This document shows positions 33,801 to 46,110 of a stretch of 64,000 nt of DNA, one piece after another (position 1 is the stretch's first letter; every line of letters starts with the position of its first letter). The notes beneath the pieces are model-generated. The model was not told the DNA's origin. It worked only from the letters and a program-made list of their open reading frames with translations, and did no database searches. The translations under genes and the position numbers were made by a program. Origin of the DNA: Lotus japonicus (lineage: Eukaryota; Streptophyta; Magnoliopsida; Fabales; Fabaceae); NCBI RefSeq assembly GCF_012489685.1, contig NC_080041.1, forward strand, positions 21,763,802 to 21,827,801, given 5' to 3'.

Positions 33801-36800
33801 AGGCAGAACAGGATGCAAGTGATACTGAGGAGCAAAGATTCAATTCTTTCAGGCAGTTTCTTGATCCATTATTGAGGAGGAGGACATCAGGATGGAGCAT
33901 TGAATCTCAGTTTTTTGACCTTATAAACCTGTACCGAGATCTAGGCCGTTCTACTGGTTCTCAACATAGATCAAATTTTGCTGGGCCTTCAAACATGCGG
34001 TCAAGTTCCACTAATCTGTTGCCTCATTCTGGGTCTGATGATAATTCTGGGACTGCTAATGAGAAGGAATCAGACAAGAAGAGGCCCTATTATACCTCTT
34101 GTTGTGACATGGTCAGATCACTTTCATTTCACATTACCCATTTGTTCCAAGAATTAGGAAAAGCAATGTTGCTACCTTCACGTCGACGTGATGACATTGT
34201 GAATGTAAGCCCTGCTTCAAAATCAGTGGCTTCTACTTTCGCATCCATTGCTCTAGATCACATGAATTTTGGGGGCCATGTAAATCTTGCAGTAACAGAA
34301 GAATCCATATCAACAAAGTGTCGTTATTTTGGTAAAGTTATTGATTTTATGGATAGTATTCTAATGGATCGGCCAGATTCTTGCAATCCTGTTTTGCTGA
34401 ATTGCTTCTATGGATGTGGGGTTATTCAATCTGTAATGACCACTTTTGAAGCTACCAGTCAGCTTCTCTTTACAGTAAATCGGACCCCTGCCTCACCTAT
34501 GGACACTGATGATGCAGATGCAAAGCAAGATGACAAGGAAGATATAGATAATTCATGGATTCATGGTTCTATGGCTAGTTATGGGAAACTGATGGACCAT
34601 CTAGTGACCTCCTCTTTTATATTATCATCATTCACAAAGCACTTGCTTTCACAGCCCCTTACAAATGGTGATGTGCCTTTCCCAAGGGATGCTGAGGCCT
34701 TTGTGAAGGTCCTTCACTCCACAGTGTTGAAGACAGTGCTTCCTGTTTGGACCCATCCCCAATTTGTTGACTGCGGTTATGAATTTATTTCTGCAGTTAT
34801 TTCTATCATTAGGCATGTCTATTCAGGGGTTGAAGTTAAAAATGTAAATGTAAATGGCAGTGGTGTTGCTCGTTTTACTGGGCCGCCTCCAAATGAAACA
34901 ACTATTTCAACAATTGTAGAGATGGGTTTTTCCAGGCCTAGAGCAGAGGAAGCTTTGAGGCAAGTTGGCTCAAATAGTGTAGAGTTGGCAATGGAGTGGT
35001 TGTTCTCACATCCAGAGGAGGCACCAGAAGATGATGAACTTGCCCGTGCACTTGCAATGTCCCTTGGGAATGCTGAATCAGACAAGAAGGATGCAGTTCC
35101 AAATGACAATGCTCAGCAGCTTGAAGAAGAGAAGGTCCAACTTCCTCCAGTTGATGAGTTGTTATCTACTTGCACAAAACTTCTGATGAAAGAACCTCTT
35201 GCTTTTGCTGTCCGTGACTTGCTTGTGATGATATGCTCTCGGAATGATGGTCAACATAGGTCTCATGTTGTCACATTTATTGTTGACCGAATCAAAGAAT
35301 GTGGTTTGGTTTCCAGCAATGGAAACTACAATATGCTGGCTGCTCTATTTCACATTCTTGCTTTAATTCTTAGTGAGGACACTGCAGCACGAGAAGCTGC
35401 GTCCAATAGTGGTTTGATCAAAATTGCCTCTGATCTACTATACCAGTGGGATTCAAGTCTTGACTGCAGGGAGATACATCCGGTGCCAAAATGGGTCACA
35501 CCTGCTTTTCTGGCATTAGACAGGTTGTTGCAAGTTGATCAAAAATTGAATTCTGAAATTGTGGAGCAGTTAAAGAAGGAAGCTGTAAATGACCAGCGTA
35601 AATCAATTACTATTGATGAAGATAGACAAAACAAGTTACAGTCTGCGTTAGGACTCTCTATGAAGTATGCAGATATACATGAACAGAAGAGACTTGTAGA
35701 GGTTGCTTGTCGCTGTATGAAAAGCCAACTTTCCTCAGACACAATGCACGCTGTTCTTCTTCTATGTTCCAACCTTACTCGGAATCATTCTGTTGCTCTT
35801 ACCTTTTTGGATGCTGGTGGTTTGAGTCTACTTCTGTCTTTGCCAACTAGTAGCCTCTTCCCTGGGTTTGACAATGTTGCTGCTAGTATTGTCCGTCATG
35901 TTCTTGAAGATCCGCAAACGCTTCAGCAGGCTATGGAATCTGAGATAAAACATAATCTTGTACTTGCATCTAACCGGCATCCAAATGGCAGGGTCAATCC
36001 TCGCAATTTCCTTTTAAATTTAGCTTCTGTAATTTCTCGGGATCCGGCTATATTTATGCAAGCGGCCCAATCTGTGTGCCAAGTTGAGATGGTTGGTGAA
36101 AGACCTTACATTGTCTTGCTGAAAGATAAAGACAAAGTGAAAGAGAAAGAAAAAGAGAAGGATAAATCACAAGATGGGAAGGTTGGTTTTGGAAATTCAA
36201 ATACAGCAGCTTCTGGCAATGTCCATGGCAAAATTCATGATTCAAATATGAAGAATGCCAAAAGTCATAGAAAACCTACTCAAAGTTTTATTAATGTGAT
36301 TGAACTTCTTCTTGAATCTATATGCACTTTTATTCCCCACTTGAAGGATGATATTGCCTCGAATGTTCTTCCTGGCACCCTGATGTCAAGTGATATGGAC
36401 ATTGATGTCTCTGTGATGAAGGGAAAAGGAAAAGCAGTTGCCACTGTATCTGAGGGCAATGAGATCAGTAGTCAGGATGTTTCTGCATCACTTGCAAAGA
36501 TTGTTTTTATTTTGAAGCTTCTGACAGAGATCTTATTGATGTATTCATCTTCTGTTCATGTTCTACTTCGTCGAGATGCTGAAGTGAGCAGCATGAGGGA
36601 CACCTATCAAAAGAGTCCTGCTGGTATAAGCATGGGTGGGATATTCTACCACATTCTTCATAAATTTCTTCCATATTCCCGAATCTCCAAAAAGGACAAG
36701 AAAGTTGATGGTGATTGGCGACAGAAGTTAGCAACCAGGGCTAACCAGTTTATTGTAGCTGCTTGTGTTCGTTCTACAGAGGCAAGGAAGAGGGTTTTTG

Positions 36801-39800
36801 GTGAGATTGGTTATATAATCAATGAGTTTGTTGATACATGTCATGGCGTTAAGCCTCCAGGCAATGAAATTCTAGTTTTTGTTGATCTACTTAATGATGT
36901 TTTGGCTGCCCGTACACCTGCTGGTTCATCCATCTCAGCTGAGGCCTCTGCCACTTTTATTGATGCTGGTTTGGTTAAATCATTCACTCGAACTCTCGAA
37001 GTTTTGGACCTGGACCATGCTGATTCATCTAAAGTTGCAACTGGTATTATTAAAGCTCTTGAGTTGGTTAGCAAGGAGCATGTCCATTCAGTTGATTCTA
37101 ATGCAGGAAAGGGTGATACTTCAACAAAACCTTCCAATCCGAGTCAACCTGGAAGAATAGATAATATTGGTGAGATGTCTCAGTCCATGGAAACAGCATC
37201 TCAAGCCAATCATGATTCCATTCAAGTTGACCAAGTTCGGTCTTATGCAGTTCAATCCTATGGTGGGTCTGAAGCTGTTACTGATGATATGGAACATGAT
37301 CAAGATCTTGATGTGAGCTTTGCTCGTGTTGCTGAGGACGATTACATGCATGAAAATTCCGAGGATGCGAGAGATCTTGAAAATGAAATGGAAAATGGTG
37401 GTCTACAATTTGAAATCCAACCTCAAGGCCAAGAAAATCTTGATGAAGATGACGATGAGGATGATGATATGTCTGGAGATGAAGGTGAAGATGTGGAAGA
37501 TGAGGATGATGATGAGGAACATAATGATTTGGAAGATGAAGTCCATCACTTGCCACATCCTGACACAGATCATGATGATCATGAGATTGATGATGATGAT
37601 TTTGATGATGAAGTAATGGAAGAAGAGGATGAGGAAGATGAGGAAGATGAGGATGGTGTTATATTGAGGCTTGAGGAGGGTATTAATGGAATTAATGTTT
37701 TTGACCATATTGAGGTGCTTGGAAGAGATAATAGTTTTACAAATGATGCTTTTCATGTAATGCCAGTTGAAGTTTTTGGATCCAGACGTCCAGGGCGGAC
37801 AACATCTATTTACAGTCTTTTAGGCAGGACTGGTGATTCTACTATACCTTCCCGCCATCCACTCTTAGTTGAACCTTCTTCCTCATCACACGCATCCACA
37901 GGGCAATCAGGCTAGTTCCTTTATGAATCTATTGCTGTTGATTATTTGTTCTAATATTGTACTTTTTCTTAATCTATTAATTGTATTATGTTTTTGAACG
38001 ACACTTTCTTTTGGCATCTTAACAATTTCCAGATAGTTTATTGGAGAACAACTCAATGGGTTTGGATAATATATTTCGATCACTGAGGAGTGGACGCCAT
38101 GGACATCGTTTGAACTTGTGGACTGATAATGTACAGCAGAGTGGTGGATCAAACACTGGTGCTGTACCACAGGGGCTTGAGGAGTTGCTTATCTCTCAAT
38201 TAAGCCAACGGACCCCTGAAAAGTCATCCAATCAGCATGTAGCAGAAGCAGGTTCTCATGGTAAAGTTGAAACCAGTCAGGCACAAGATTCAGGAGCTGC
38301 AGGGCCGGAAATGCCTGTTGAAAGTAATGCTATTCAGCAAGTTGGTACAACGACTCCTCCTGTAATTGGTAACAGTAGCAATGCTGATATTAGGCCTTCA
38401 GGGCCTGGATCTATGCAAACAAATGTGTCAAGCCCTCACTCACAGGCAGTTGAGATGCAGTTTGAGCATAATGATGGATCTGTGAGGGATGTTGAAGCTG
38501 TAAGCCAAGAGAGTAGTGGTAGTGGAGCAACTTTTGGCGAAAGCCTGCGAAGTCTAGATGTTGAAATAGGAAGTGCTGATGGCCATGATGATGGTGTAGA
38601 AAGGCAAATTCCTGTAGATAGGATAGCAGGTGATTCACAGGGTGCACGCACAAGAAGAGCAAATGTGCCTTCGAGTCAGGTTTCTCCTGTAGTTGGAAGA
38701 GATCCATCCCTTCATAGTGTTACTGAAGTTTCTGAAAATTCAAGCCTCGATGCAGATCAAGATGGTCCGGCAACCGAGCAGCAGGTGAACAGTGATGCTG
38801 GGTCAGGAGCAATTGATCCTGCTTTTCTGGATGCTCTTCCTGAGGAGCTGCGTGCTGAAGTCCTATCTTCTCAGCAGGGTCAGGCGACTCAGCCATCAAA
38901 TGTTGAGTCTCAAAACACAGGGGATATTGATCCAGAGTTCCTTGCAGCTCTTCCTGCAGATATTCGAGCTGAAGTTCTTGCTCAACAGCAAGTGCAGAGG
39001 GTGCATCAGTCCCAGGAGTTGGAAGGTCAACCTGTAGAAATGGATACAGTCTCAATAATTGCAACATTTCCTTCAGATTTACGAGAAGAGGCAAGTTTGT
39101 CAATTTGACTGTTATTATTTAGAAGTGAGATTGTTTCTGATTTGTTTTTCTTTTTTCATGTTACTTCAGGTTCTGTTAACTTCACCTGATAATATCATCG
39201 CCAATCTTACACCGGCCCTTGTTGCTGAGGCAAATATGCTGCGGGAGAGGTTTGCACACCGTTACAGTCGCACCCTATTTGGTATGTATCCTAGAAGTCG
39301 AAGAGGTGACGCTTCAAGACGTGGTGAAGGTATTGGTTCCAGCCTGGATGGAGCAGGGGGGATTATTTCTTCGCGCCGGTCCAGTGGAGCCAAGGTTGTT
39401 GAAGCTGATGGAATACCTCTAGTTAACACGGAAGCTTTGCATGCCATGATTCGAATATTTCGTATAGTTCAGGTAATAATTTATAATAGTAAGAAGTGCT
39501 TTAAAGTTTAAAGTAAGTCCTGCACTGTATAACTCGTCTTGCATTTTTTTGCAGCCACTCTATAAAGGTCAACTGCAGAGGCTTCTTTTAAATCTTTGTG
39601 CCCATAGCGAAACAAGAACCTCCCTGGTGAAAATTCTGATGGATTTGCTAGTACTTGATGTAAGAAGGCCTGCCAGTTCTTTTGGCACAGTCGAGCCACC
39701 ATATAGATTATATGGTTGTCAGAGCAATGTGATGTATTCACGTCCTCAGTCTTTTGATGGTAAGAATAGTTTACTTGATTAATCTACTTCATGTTGCCCT

Positions 39801-42800
39801 TTTGAACAATTACCCTGGTTTTTATTAAATGTCTTTTTCTAGTTGGTGCTTGTAGTCTTGTATCTACCCAATTAAGCCATGTCAGAAACAACTTATCTTT
39901 TCTTCTTCCCTGAGCTTGATTGCACTAACCATTAATATTGTTTGAAGGACTTCCTTGTTTCCTTGTTTAATAGTAAATGATTTTATTAATACCTTCTATA
40001 TTGTTTGATTACATAGGAGTTCCCCCATTGCTGTCTCGACGAATACTTGAAACTCTCACTTATCTCGCTCGCAATCACCTATATGTGGCCAAAATCTTGC
40101 TTCAGTTCAGGATTCCTCATCCTGAGATAAGAAAACTGGATAATGTTGATAATGCACGTAACAAAGCAGTGATGGTTGTTGAAGATGAAGTTAATATAGG
40201 TGAAAGTAATGAAGGGTACATCTCTATTGCAATGCTTTTGGGTCTCTTGAACCAACCACTTTATTTGAGGAGCATAGCCCATCTTGAGCAGGTGATTATT
40301 TAATTTAGCTGCATCTTTGCGATTTATTTTTATTTTCCTGTGCCTACTAACATTGCTGACATGATTTACTTTGCATCTGTGCTTTTGATTTTCAGCTGCT
40401 AAATTTACTTGATGTTATCATTGATAGTGCTGGAACCAAGTCTAATTCATCTGACAAATCCCTGGTTTCTACTTCTAAGCCTTCATCTGGTCCTCAAATT
40501 TCTGCTGTGGAGGTAGATGTGAATACAGGTTCTGGTAATTTGTCTTCTGGGGCTGGTGCATCTACTAAAATTGATGATTCCTCCAAACCCACAACCTCTG
40601 GTAATAATATGGAATGTGAGTCTCAGAGAGTGTTGAGTAATTTACCCCAAGCTGAGCTTCGGCTCCTGTGCTCATTGCTTGCACAAGAAGGGTATGCTTA
40701 TTGGCCTTTGCTGGTTGATTTCTGTCAATATGCCTGGTTTGCGACTGTTTATCTATTTGCCATCACTAGGACCTCTTCAGTTTTTTTTTGGGGGGGGGGG
40801 GGTTGACAAAATAACGAATTAGGAGCTCTTAACTAGTGTCAAATTCATTTATGCTGGTTTTGTATTCTATGTGCATTTACTTCTGTTTGTAGTTCCACAG
40901 CTATATCGATCACCATTAGATCAGATTGGTCTGGTTATTGTTTTAGTGATGAAGTTTATGTTTTAATTATCGAGTTGATCTGATTTTCTATGTATTCCTC
41001 CCAGGTTGTCCGACAATGCTTATACTCTTGTTGCGGAGGTAATGAAGAAGTTGGTGGCCTTTGCTCCAACCCATTGTCAGCTTTTTGTCACTGAGCTGGC
41101 TGAAGCTGTTCAAAACTTGACGTCATCTGCAATGAATGAGTTACGTGTTTTCGGTGAAGCAATGAAAGCTCTTCTTAGTACTACATCTACTGATGGAGCT
41201 GCACTTTTGAGAGTTTTGCAAGCTTTGAGCAACTTCGTCACTTCACTGACTGAGAAAGGAAGTGATAGAGTTACTCCGGCAGCTCTTTCTAAGGTTTGGG
41301 AAATCAATTCAGCATTAGAGCCCTTGTGGCATGAACTTAGCTGTTGCATAAGCAAGATAGAGTCCTACTCAGAGTACGAGTCAGAATTTTTCACCCCATC
41401 TAGAGCATCTGTATCTAAGCCGTCTGGTGTCATGCCTCCACTCCCAGCAGGCTCTCAAAATCTCTTGCCATACATTGAATCCTTCTTTGTGGTTTGTGAG
41501 AAACTGCATCCTGCACAGCCAGGTGCTAATCATGACTCAAGTATTCCTGTTCTTTCTGATGTTGAGGATGCCAGCACATCTGCAACTCAACAGAAAGTAT
41601 CTGGACCTGCTGTGAAAGTAGATGAGAAACATGTTGCTTTTGTCAGATTCTCAGAGAAGCATAGGAAGCTACTAAATGCTTTTATAAGGCAAAATCCTGG
41701 TTTGCTTGAGAAATCTCTCTCACTCATGCTTAAAGTTCCAAGATTTATTGATTTTGACAACAAGCGTGCCCACTTCCGATCAAAAATTAAGCATCAGCAT
41801 GACCACCACCATACCGCCTTGAGAATATCGGTAAGAAGGGCATATGTTCTGGAAGATTCTTATAACCAGCTTCGCATGAGACCAGCTCAAGATTTGAAGG
41901 GAAGGTTGACTGTTCACTTTCAAGGGGAGGAAGGTATTGATGCAGGTGGGCTGACAAGGGAGTGGTATCAATTACTGTCCAGAGTTATTTTTGACAAAGG
42001 AGCACTGCTTTTTACAACAGTAGGCAATGAGTCAACGTTTCAGCCAAACCCTAACTCTGTTTACCAAACAGAACATCTATCATATTTTAAATTTGTTGGT
42101 AGAGTGGTAAGTGCCTTTGCAACTGCTCTCAGTTCGCTGTTTTTCTTATATGATTCTCTCTTTTACTCCTTTCTACCTTGTCCAGGTTGGTAAAGCACTA
42201 TTTGATGGTCAACACTTGGATGTACATTTTACTCGTTCATTCTACAAGCATATACTTGGTGTCAAAGTTACATATCTTGATATTGAAGCCATTGATCCTG
42301 ACTATTTTAAAAATTTGAAATGGATGCTTGAGGCAAGTGCATTTATGTAGTGCCTTCCCTCTCTTTTTTCCCCCTTTTCTCCTTTTAGCATTGTTACCAC
42401 CTTTTTTCAATCGTAAATTTGTAATGATTTTCTTGTTTCTGGTTTTGATTGCAGAATGATATCAGTGATGTTCTAGATCTTACTTTTAGCATTGATGCAG
42501 ATGAGGAAAAATTGATCTTATATGAACGAACAGAAGTACTGACTCTTCTCTCATGTTTTTTAATTGGTATATTGGATTATGCATTGTTAGTCTAATCTTG
42601 CAAACATGTGTAGGTGACTGATTATGAGTTGATTCCTGGTGGACGGAATATCAAAGTTACTGAGGAGAACAAGCATCAATATGTTGATTTGGTTGCTGAG
42701 CATCGGTTGACAACTGCTATTCGACCCCAAATAAATGCTTTTTTGGAAGGGTTCGGTGAATTAATTTCGAGGGAGTTGATATCCATATTCAATGACAAAG

Positions 42801-43904
42801 AGCTGGAATTATTGATCAGTGGACTTCCTGACATAGATTGTGAGATTTCCATTGTTTTACCTTCCTTTTATGGATGTAACTTATGTTTAGTTGCTCTCCT
42901 GTTATCTTTACTAGTATTTAAACTGCATGGAAGTTCAAATTTAACAGTTCTGCATTTCATTTCAGTGGATGACTTGAGAGCAAATACAGATTATTCTGGA
43001 TACAGTGCTGCATCACCAGTTATCCAATGGTTTTGGGAGGTGATTCAAGGTTTCAGCAAAGAAGACAAGGCTCGGCTATTGCAATTTGTGACAGGCACAT
43101 CCAAGGTACATTGCTATTAGAGCCTTGTAATCTTTTACCAGCAACTCGAATTTTACGGATGTTTTTCAAGGTGTTTGAACACCTAAGATGAATTCCCTAG
43201 TTCATAAGTTCAATCTATTTCTGAAATCTGATGCAATTTAGTCAAGTCTATCACGGAACTGAGCTGCTGCAAAATATGCAGTTAGCTTCAATGCCTTGAG
43301 AATAATTTTATGAGAAGGGCATCTCTTGTGTTAGACTTTTGTTCTTGTTTTCAATTCTTTTTATCACTAATTCTCAAAAAAATGACAGTTTATTTTGTTT
43401 TCTCTTTTCAAGTTTACTATTTCATATACAAATTTTGAAAGTGGAGACAAAGTGAAAACAAAGGATAATATCTGTAATCTTCAATGGAAAGAAAAAGGAT
43501 TAAGTGAATGACCTCTACACGACGACTCCTAGAGCTGATTTATATTGCAATTTGGATTCTGATTTTCACCATTAATGTTTCAGGTGCCTTTGGAAGGTTT
43601 TAGTGCTCTTCAAGGAATTTCAGGCTCCCAGAAGTTTCAGATACACAAAGCATATGGAAGTCCTGATCACTTGCCTTCTGCTCATACTTGGTAAATCCTT
43701 TTTTCATACTTGCAATTGATTCAGTTCACTATTTGCTTTTTGATTTATGACTATCATCATGTGATTTGATCTAATTAAAAAACGGATTCGTCTCCATGCA
43801 GTTTCAATCAATTGGATTTGCCAGAGTACCCATCTAAACAACATTTGGAAGAAAGGTTACTGCTGGCGATCCACGAAGCAAATGAGGGATTTGGATTTGG
43901 TTGA
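27878..43904 (+). CDS. UPL1: HECT E3 ubiquitin ligase, UPL1/UPL2 type
   Basis: Sixteen coding exons join in frame to about 3660 aa: 27878-27973, 30829-30924, 31012-31215, 31367-37910, 38033-39090, 39170-39472, 39555-39759, 40017-40291, 40396-40691, 41005-42106, 42186-42332, 42455-42535, 42614-42839, 42966-43105, 43584-43690, 43802-43904. Length and layout match Arabidopsis UPL1/UPL2. It has N-terminal armadillo-like DUF908/DUF913 regions, a UBA domain (about 1308-1350, [15 protein letters not shown]), a UIM-like helix (about 1355-1372), and an acidic Asp/Glu tract (about 2156-2230). Two UBM motifs (about 2574 and 2613, IDPxFLxALP) and a C-terminal HECT domain follow. The catalytic cysteine is Cys3627 (HTCFNQLDLP), its codon split by the last intron. 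The enzyme takes ubiquitin from an E2 as a thioester and passes it to substrates. Introns starting at 37911, 39091 and 42333 are GC-AG. UPL1 versus UPL2 cannot be decided here. Confidence 0.97.
28170..28520. repeat. Possible MITE remnant in UPL intron 1
   Basis: GGTTTTAAATTGCGGTAACA and several GGCGG/CCGCC pieces (28400-28510) stand out by base composition in an AT-rich intron and resemble dispersed non-autonomous elements. Ends could not be paired. Confidence 0.3.
28831..29227. repeat. Tandem duplication, 200-bp period, UPL intron 1
   Basis: CCAAAGATATGCAAGAAAGT begins at 28831 and again at 29031. The two copies differ at only two positions that I can see, so the duplication is recent. Confidence 0.93.
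30540..30660 (+). mobile_element. hAT (Tip100-like) end fragment, UPL intron 1
   Basis: CAGGGACGGAACCAGAAAAA resembles the conserved start of Tip100-type hAT elements. No matching right end is present, so this is a fragment. Confidence 0.4.
37911..38032 (+). other. GC-AG intron 4 of UPL
   Basis: Donor CAG/GCTAGT, acceptor TTTCCAG. Without splicing a TAG stop follows at once. With it, the frame continues as [16 protein letters not shown], as in the family. No GT donor gives an open frame here. Confidence 0.88.
39091..39169 (+). other. GC-AG intron 5 of UPL, 79 bp
   Basis: Donor GAG/GCAAGT, acceptor ACTTCAG. The join gives [14 protein letters not shown], the family sequence. The nearby GT (CAA/GTTTGT) would lead to a stop. 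Confidence 0.9.
40781..40802 (+). repeat. T9G13 homopolymer block in UPL intron 9
   Basis: Nine Ts run directly into 13 Gs. It lies in an intron, so it does not affect the protein. It may be a true repeat or an assembly length error. Confidence 0.8.
42333..42454 (+). other. GC-AG intron 11 of UPL, in HECT domain
   Basis: Donor GAG/GCAAGT, acceptor GATTGCAG. The join gives [14 protein letters not shown], as in the family. The nearby GT (CAA/GTGCAT) would give a stop. Confidence 0.9.
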
Positions 43905-44287
43905 TAAATTTCAGAGGGTGAAAATGTATTATTCCATTTTAGGTTAGGAGCTATTTCTTTTTTAAATAGAATTGAGTGGTACAGGGGGTTTAAGTTTTTC
44001 AAGTTTACATCATGTTAATATATTGTACAGTCGTATATTTTTAATGGGAAATGCCTTTGGCAGTTGTTTAATTTGATTTTGCCTCCCCGTTAATGTCTTG
44101 TTTATTTCACAATTCTGATTAGTGACTTTGACGTAATAACAACGAAACATGTATATGGTTCTCTTTTTCTTCTAGGGGTGTTCATATTAACACCACCCAC
44201 ATAGCTATTAGAGCCTTTGTATATCACACACCCTCGTTTCATAGAATAAAATGGAAAAATATCGACTTGCTATTCAAGAGTGTCTTT
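43905..44287. other. UPL 3' UTR and downstream sequence
   Basis: Contains the 3' UTR of UPL, probably ending near 44050-44260. A candidate poly(A) signal AATAAAA lies near 44247. No other feature seen. Confidence 0.45.
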
Positions 44288-44445
44288 GGGGTGTGTTATT
44301 TGTCCCTTTTTTAACACTTCTCATATTGGTTGAAATCTGTGGTCTACTAATTTATATAGAGTCCACTTCCTATTTGTTGGGTTTCACATGATTTTCATCT
44401 AATAAGAGTGTTGAAAAAGGTGTTAAAAATGAGTTACCTCTTTCA
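44288..44445. mobile_element. MITE with about 50-bp inverted repeats
   Basis: GGGGTGTGTTATTTGTCCCT... at the left is mirrored by ...AAAAATGAGTTACCTC at the right, with AACACTTCTCAT against ATAAGAGTGTT further in. The arms are diverged but align over about 50 bp. Confidence 0.55.
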
Positions 44446-44922
44446 AATATACATTTTTTTTTTGTAATAAACGGAAATTTCAAATATCCATTTATGAATA
44501 TATATTACTACCCTTTTTTATCGAAGACATGACTTTTACAAGGCAGTCTATCGTCAGGTTTGCTATAGTGTGGATCTACCAATTAGGGACAACTTGTGCA
44601 AAGGTCCACGAAATCTTATTCGCTATAATTCTGGATTTGCCCCCAAATTCTCATGATTCTCGCTGGATTTTATTAAATTGTGGTTGGTGTTCAAGAATTT
44701 GGTGAGTGTTGTCAATTTTTTGTTGATTTGAACTCGAATTTGAATGTGTATCTCACTCCCTTTGAAATTAGTTGAAAGTAATTCCTTGTAAATACGGGTT
44801 CTGTTGTGCTTTGCGTGAGCCCTTGATGGTAAGTAAAGAGCCCTCAGTCGAAGATTATAAAATCAATCATTTGTTTTAAAGCTTGAGTGGTAAATGATCC
44901 AACAATTAGTAGCATAAAAACT

Positions 44923-45150
44923 AATCCCTCCGTTCCTTAATATAAGAACTAAGTCACTACTTCACTCCCCTTAAGAAATTTCGTCAATTTAGGTAATTGC
45001 ATTAAATTTTCTCTTAGTTTATATTAACTTTCCATAATTATCCTCAATTCGTTATTCTTAATTTTTATGCATCATTAATGTAATGAAGAGTGGAAAGAGA
45101 GAGAAAGTCTAATAAAATAAAGACATTCTTGTCCAAAAATAATTAATGCT
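44923..45150. mobile_element. Truncated Stowaway-like MITE
   Basis: CTCCCTCCGTTCCTTAATAT is close to the well-known Stowaway terminus. The opposite terminus is missing; the sequence is replaced at about 45150 by LTR-like DNA. Confidence 0.6.
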
Positions 45151-45904
45151 CACCGTAAGACCCAGATTTTTATTATTAGAATTATTTCCGACTCACGCTC
45201 AGGATTCTATATAGGCATAAGGGGACTTTGACAAGTGAATGCTTAAATTGACAAGTGAAACGATGTAGAATATTTTATATATGTATAAGTATGAGATCAT
45301 AGGCATTTTGATTACTTATCCGAGTCATATTCACACCCGGCTAAGGTTCGGAGTATTTGAGAAGTGTTTTTCCCACTACTAGAACACTGTTTAAGCCAGA
45401 TTCTGAATCATCATGAAAATAAGACCTTTAGGGAATTTTGTTATGATTGTGCGTTCCATTCCGGAACTTAAGATTATAATATCGATAGGGTTCGCATTCC
45501 GGAAGCCCGATAAAATTTACTTAACCTCCACATGGACAGGTAAGTACACTTACACGCACTCAACCAACTTAACAAGTAAGGGAATATAATTGATGCTGGA
45601 ATAAGTATGATTGTTTTTACCTGCAACTTGTCAAAAAATTAACCGAACCAATAAAATGTTGGAGGCATGTATGATGATCAATATGTTGGTATTTGAATAG
45701 TTAGTATTAGAAAACATTGAAAAATAGTATGGAGGGTAGGAAGTATTTTAAGTACCATAGGCAAAATTCTTTCTCTTGGGACGCGTATGTGCCAACGTGC
45801 ATTGTGCGTGCAGTGTGAGGCGTACGTTCGTACTCGTGTGTGTGAATATTAACTTATTTCAAAAGTAATTATTATTAATTTATTGTATTTAATAAATTTG
45901 GAGA
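45151..45904 (+). repeat. LTR-like sequence (TGTAAGACCC family relative)
   Basis: GTAAGACCCAGATTTTTATT followed by ATTTCCGACTCACGC is shared in diverged form with the LTRs at 47318, 61094 and 63774. No coding sequence was found. The element boundaries are unclear. Confidence 0.5.
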
Positions 45905-46110
45905 TATATCATAAGGACTTTGAGGCATGTAATTTGGTTTCCAGTTGCGCATAGAAACAAGGTTTGGAAGAGTTGGTTGGTTTCTCGGATTTTGATTGGC
46001 GCGAGAATAAAATTGACACAAGAAGCACTACTAGACATGTCCTCTTGTTTGAAGGAGCTCCAATCTCTCGTATCTATAGGAAACAACTAGTGGTAGCTCT
46101 CTATAAGACG
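45905..46110 (+). pseudogene. Copia RNase H fragment, copy 1
   Basis: The frame reads LVGFSDFDWRENKID, then RSTTRHVLLFEGAPIS and KQLVVAL. This corresponds to copia RNase H (GYSDSDWAG, RKSTSGYVF, KQ..VALST). It is about 88 percent alike, by eye, to 51393-51590 and stops abruptly on both sides. Confidence 0.75.

Noticed and set aside
37278..37756. His-rich and Ile-rich antisense frames opposite the acidic tract
   Set aside because: They are shadows of GAT/GAA/GAG codon runs in UPL.
31328..37915. Separate 2195-aa gene ending at the TAG at 37913
   Set aside because: The stop lies just inside a GC-AG intron. The next exons continue the same known protein family.
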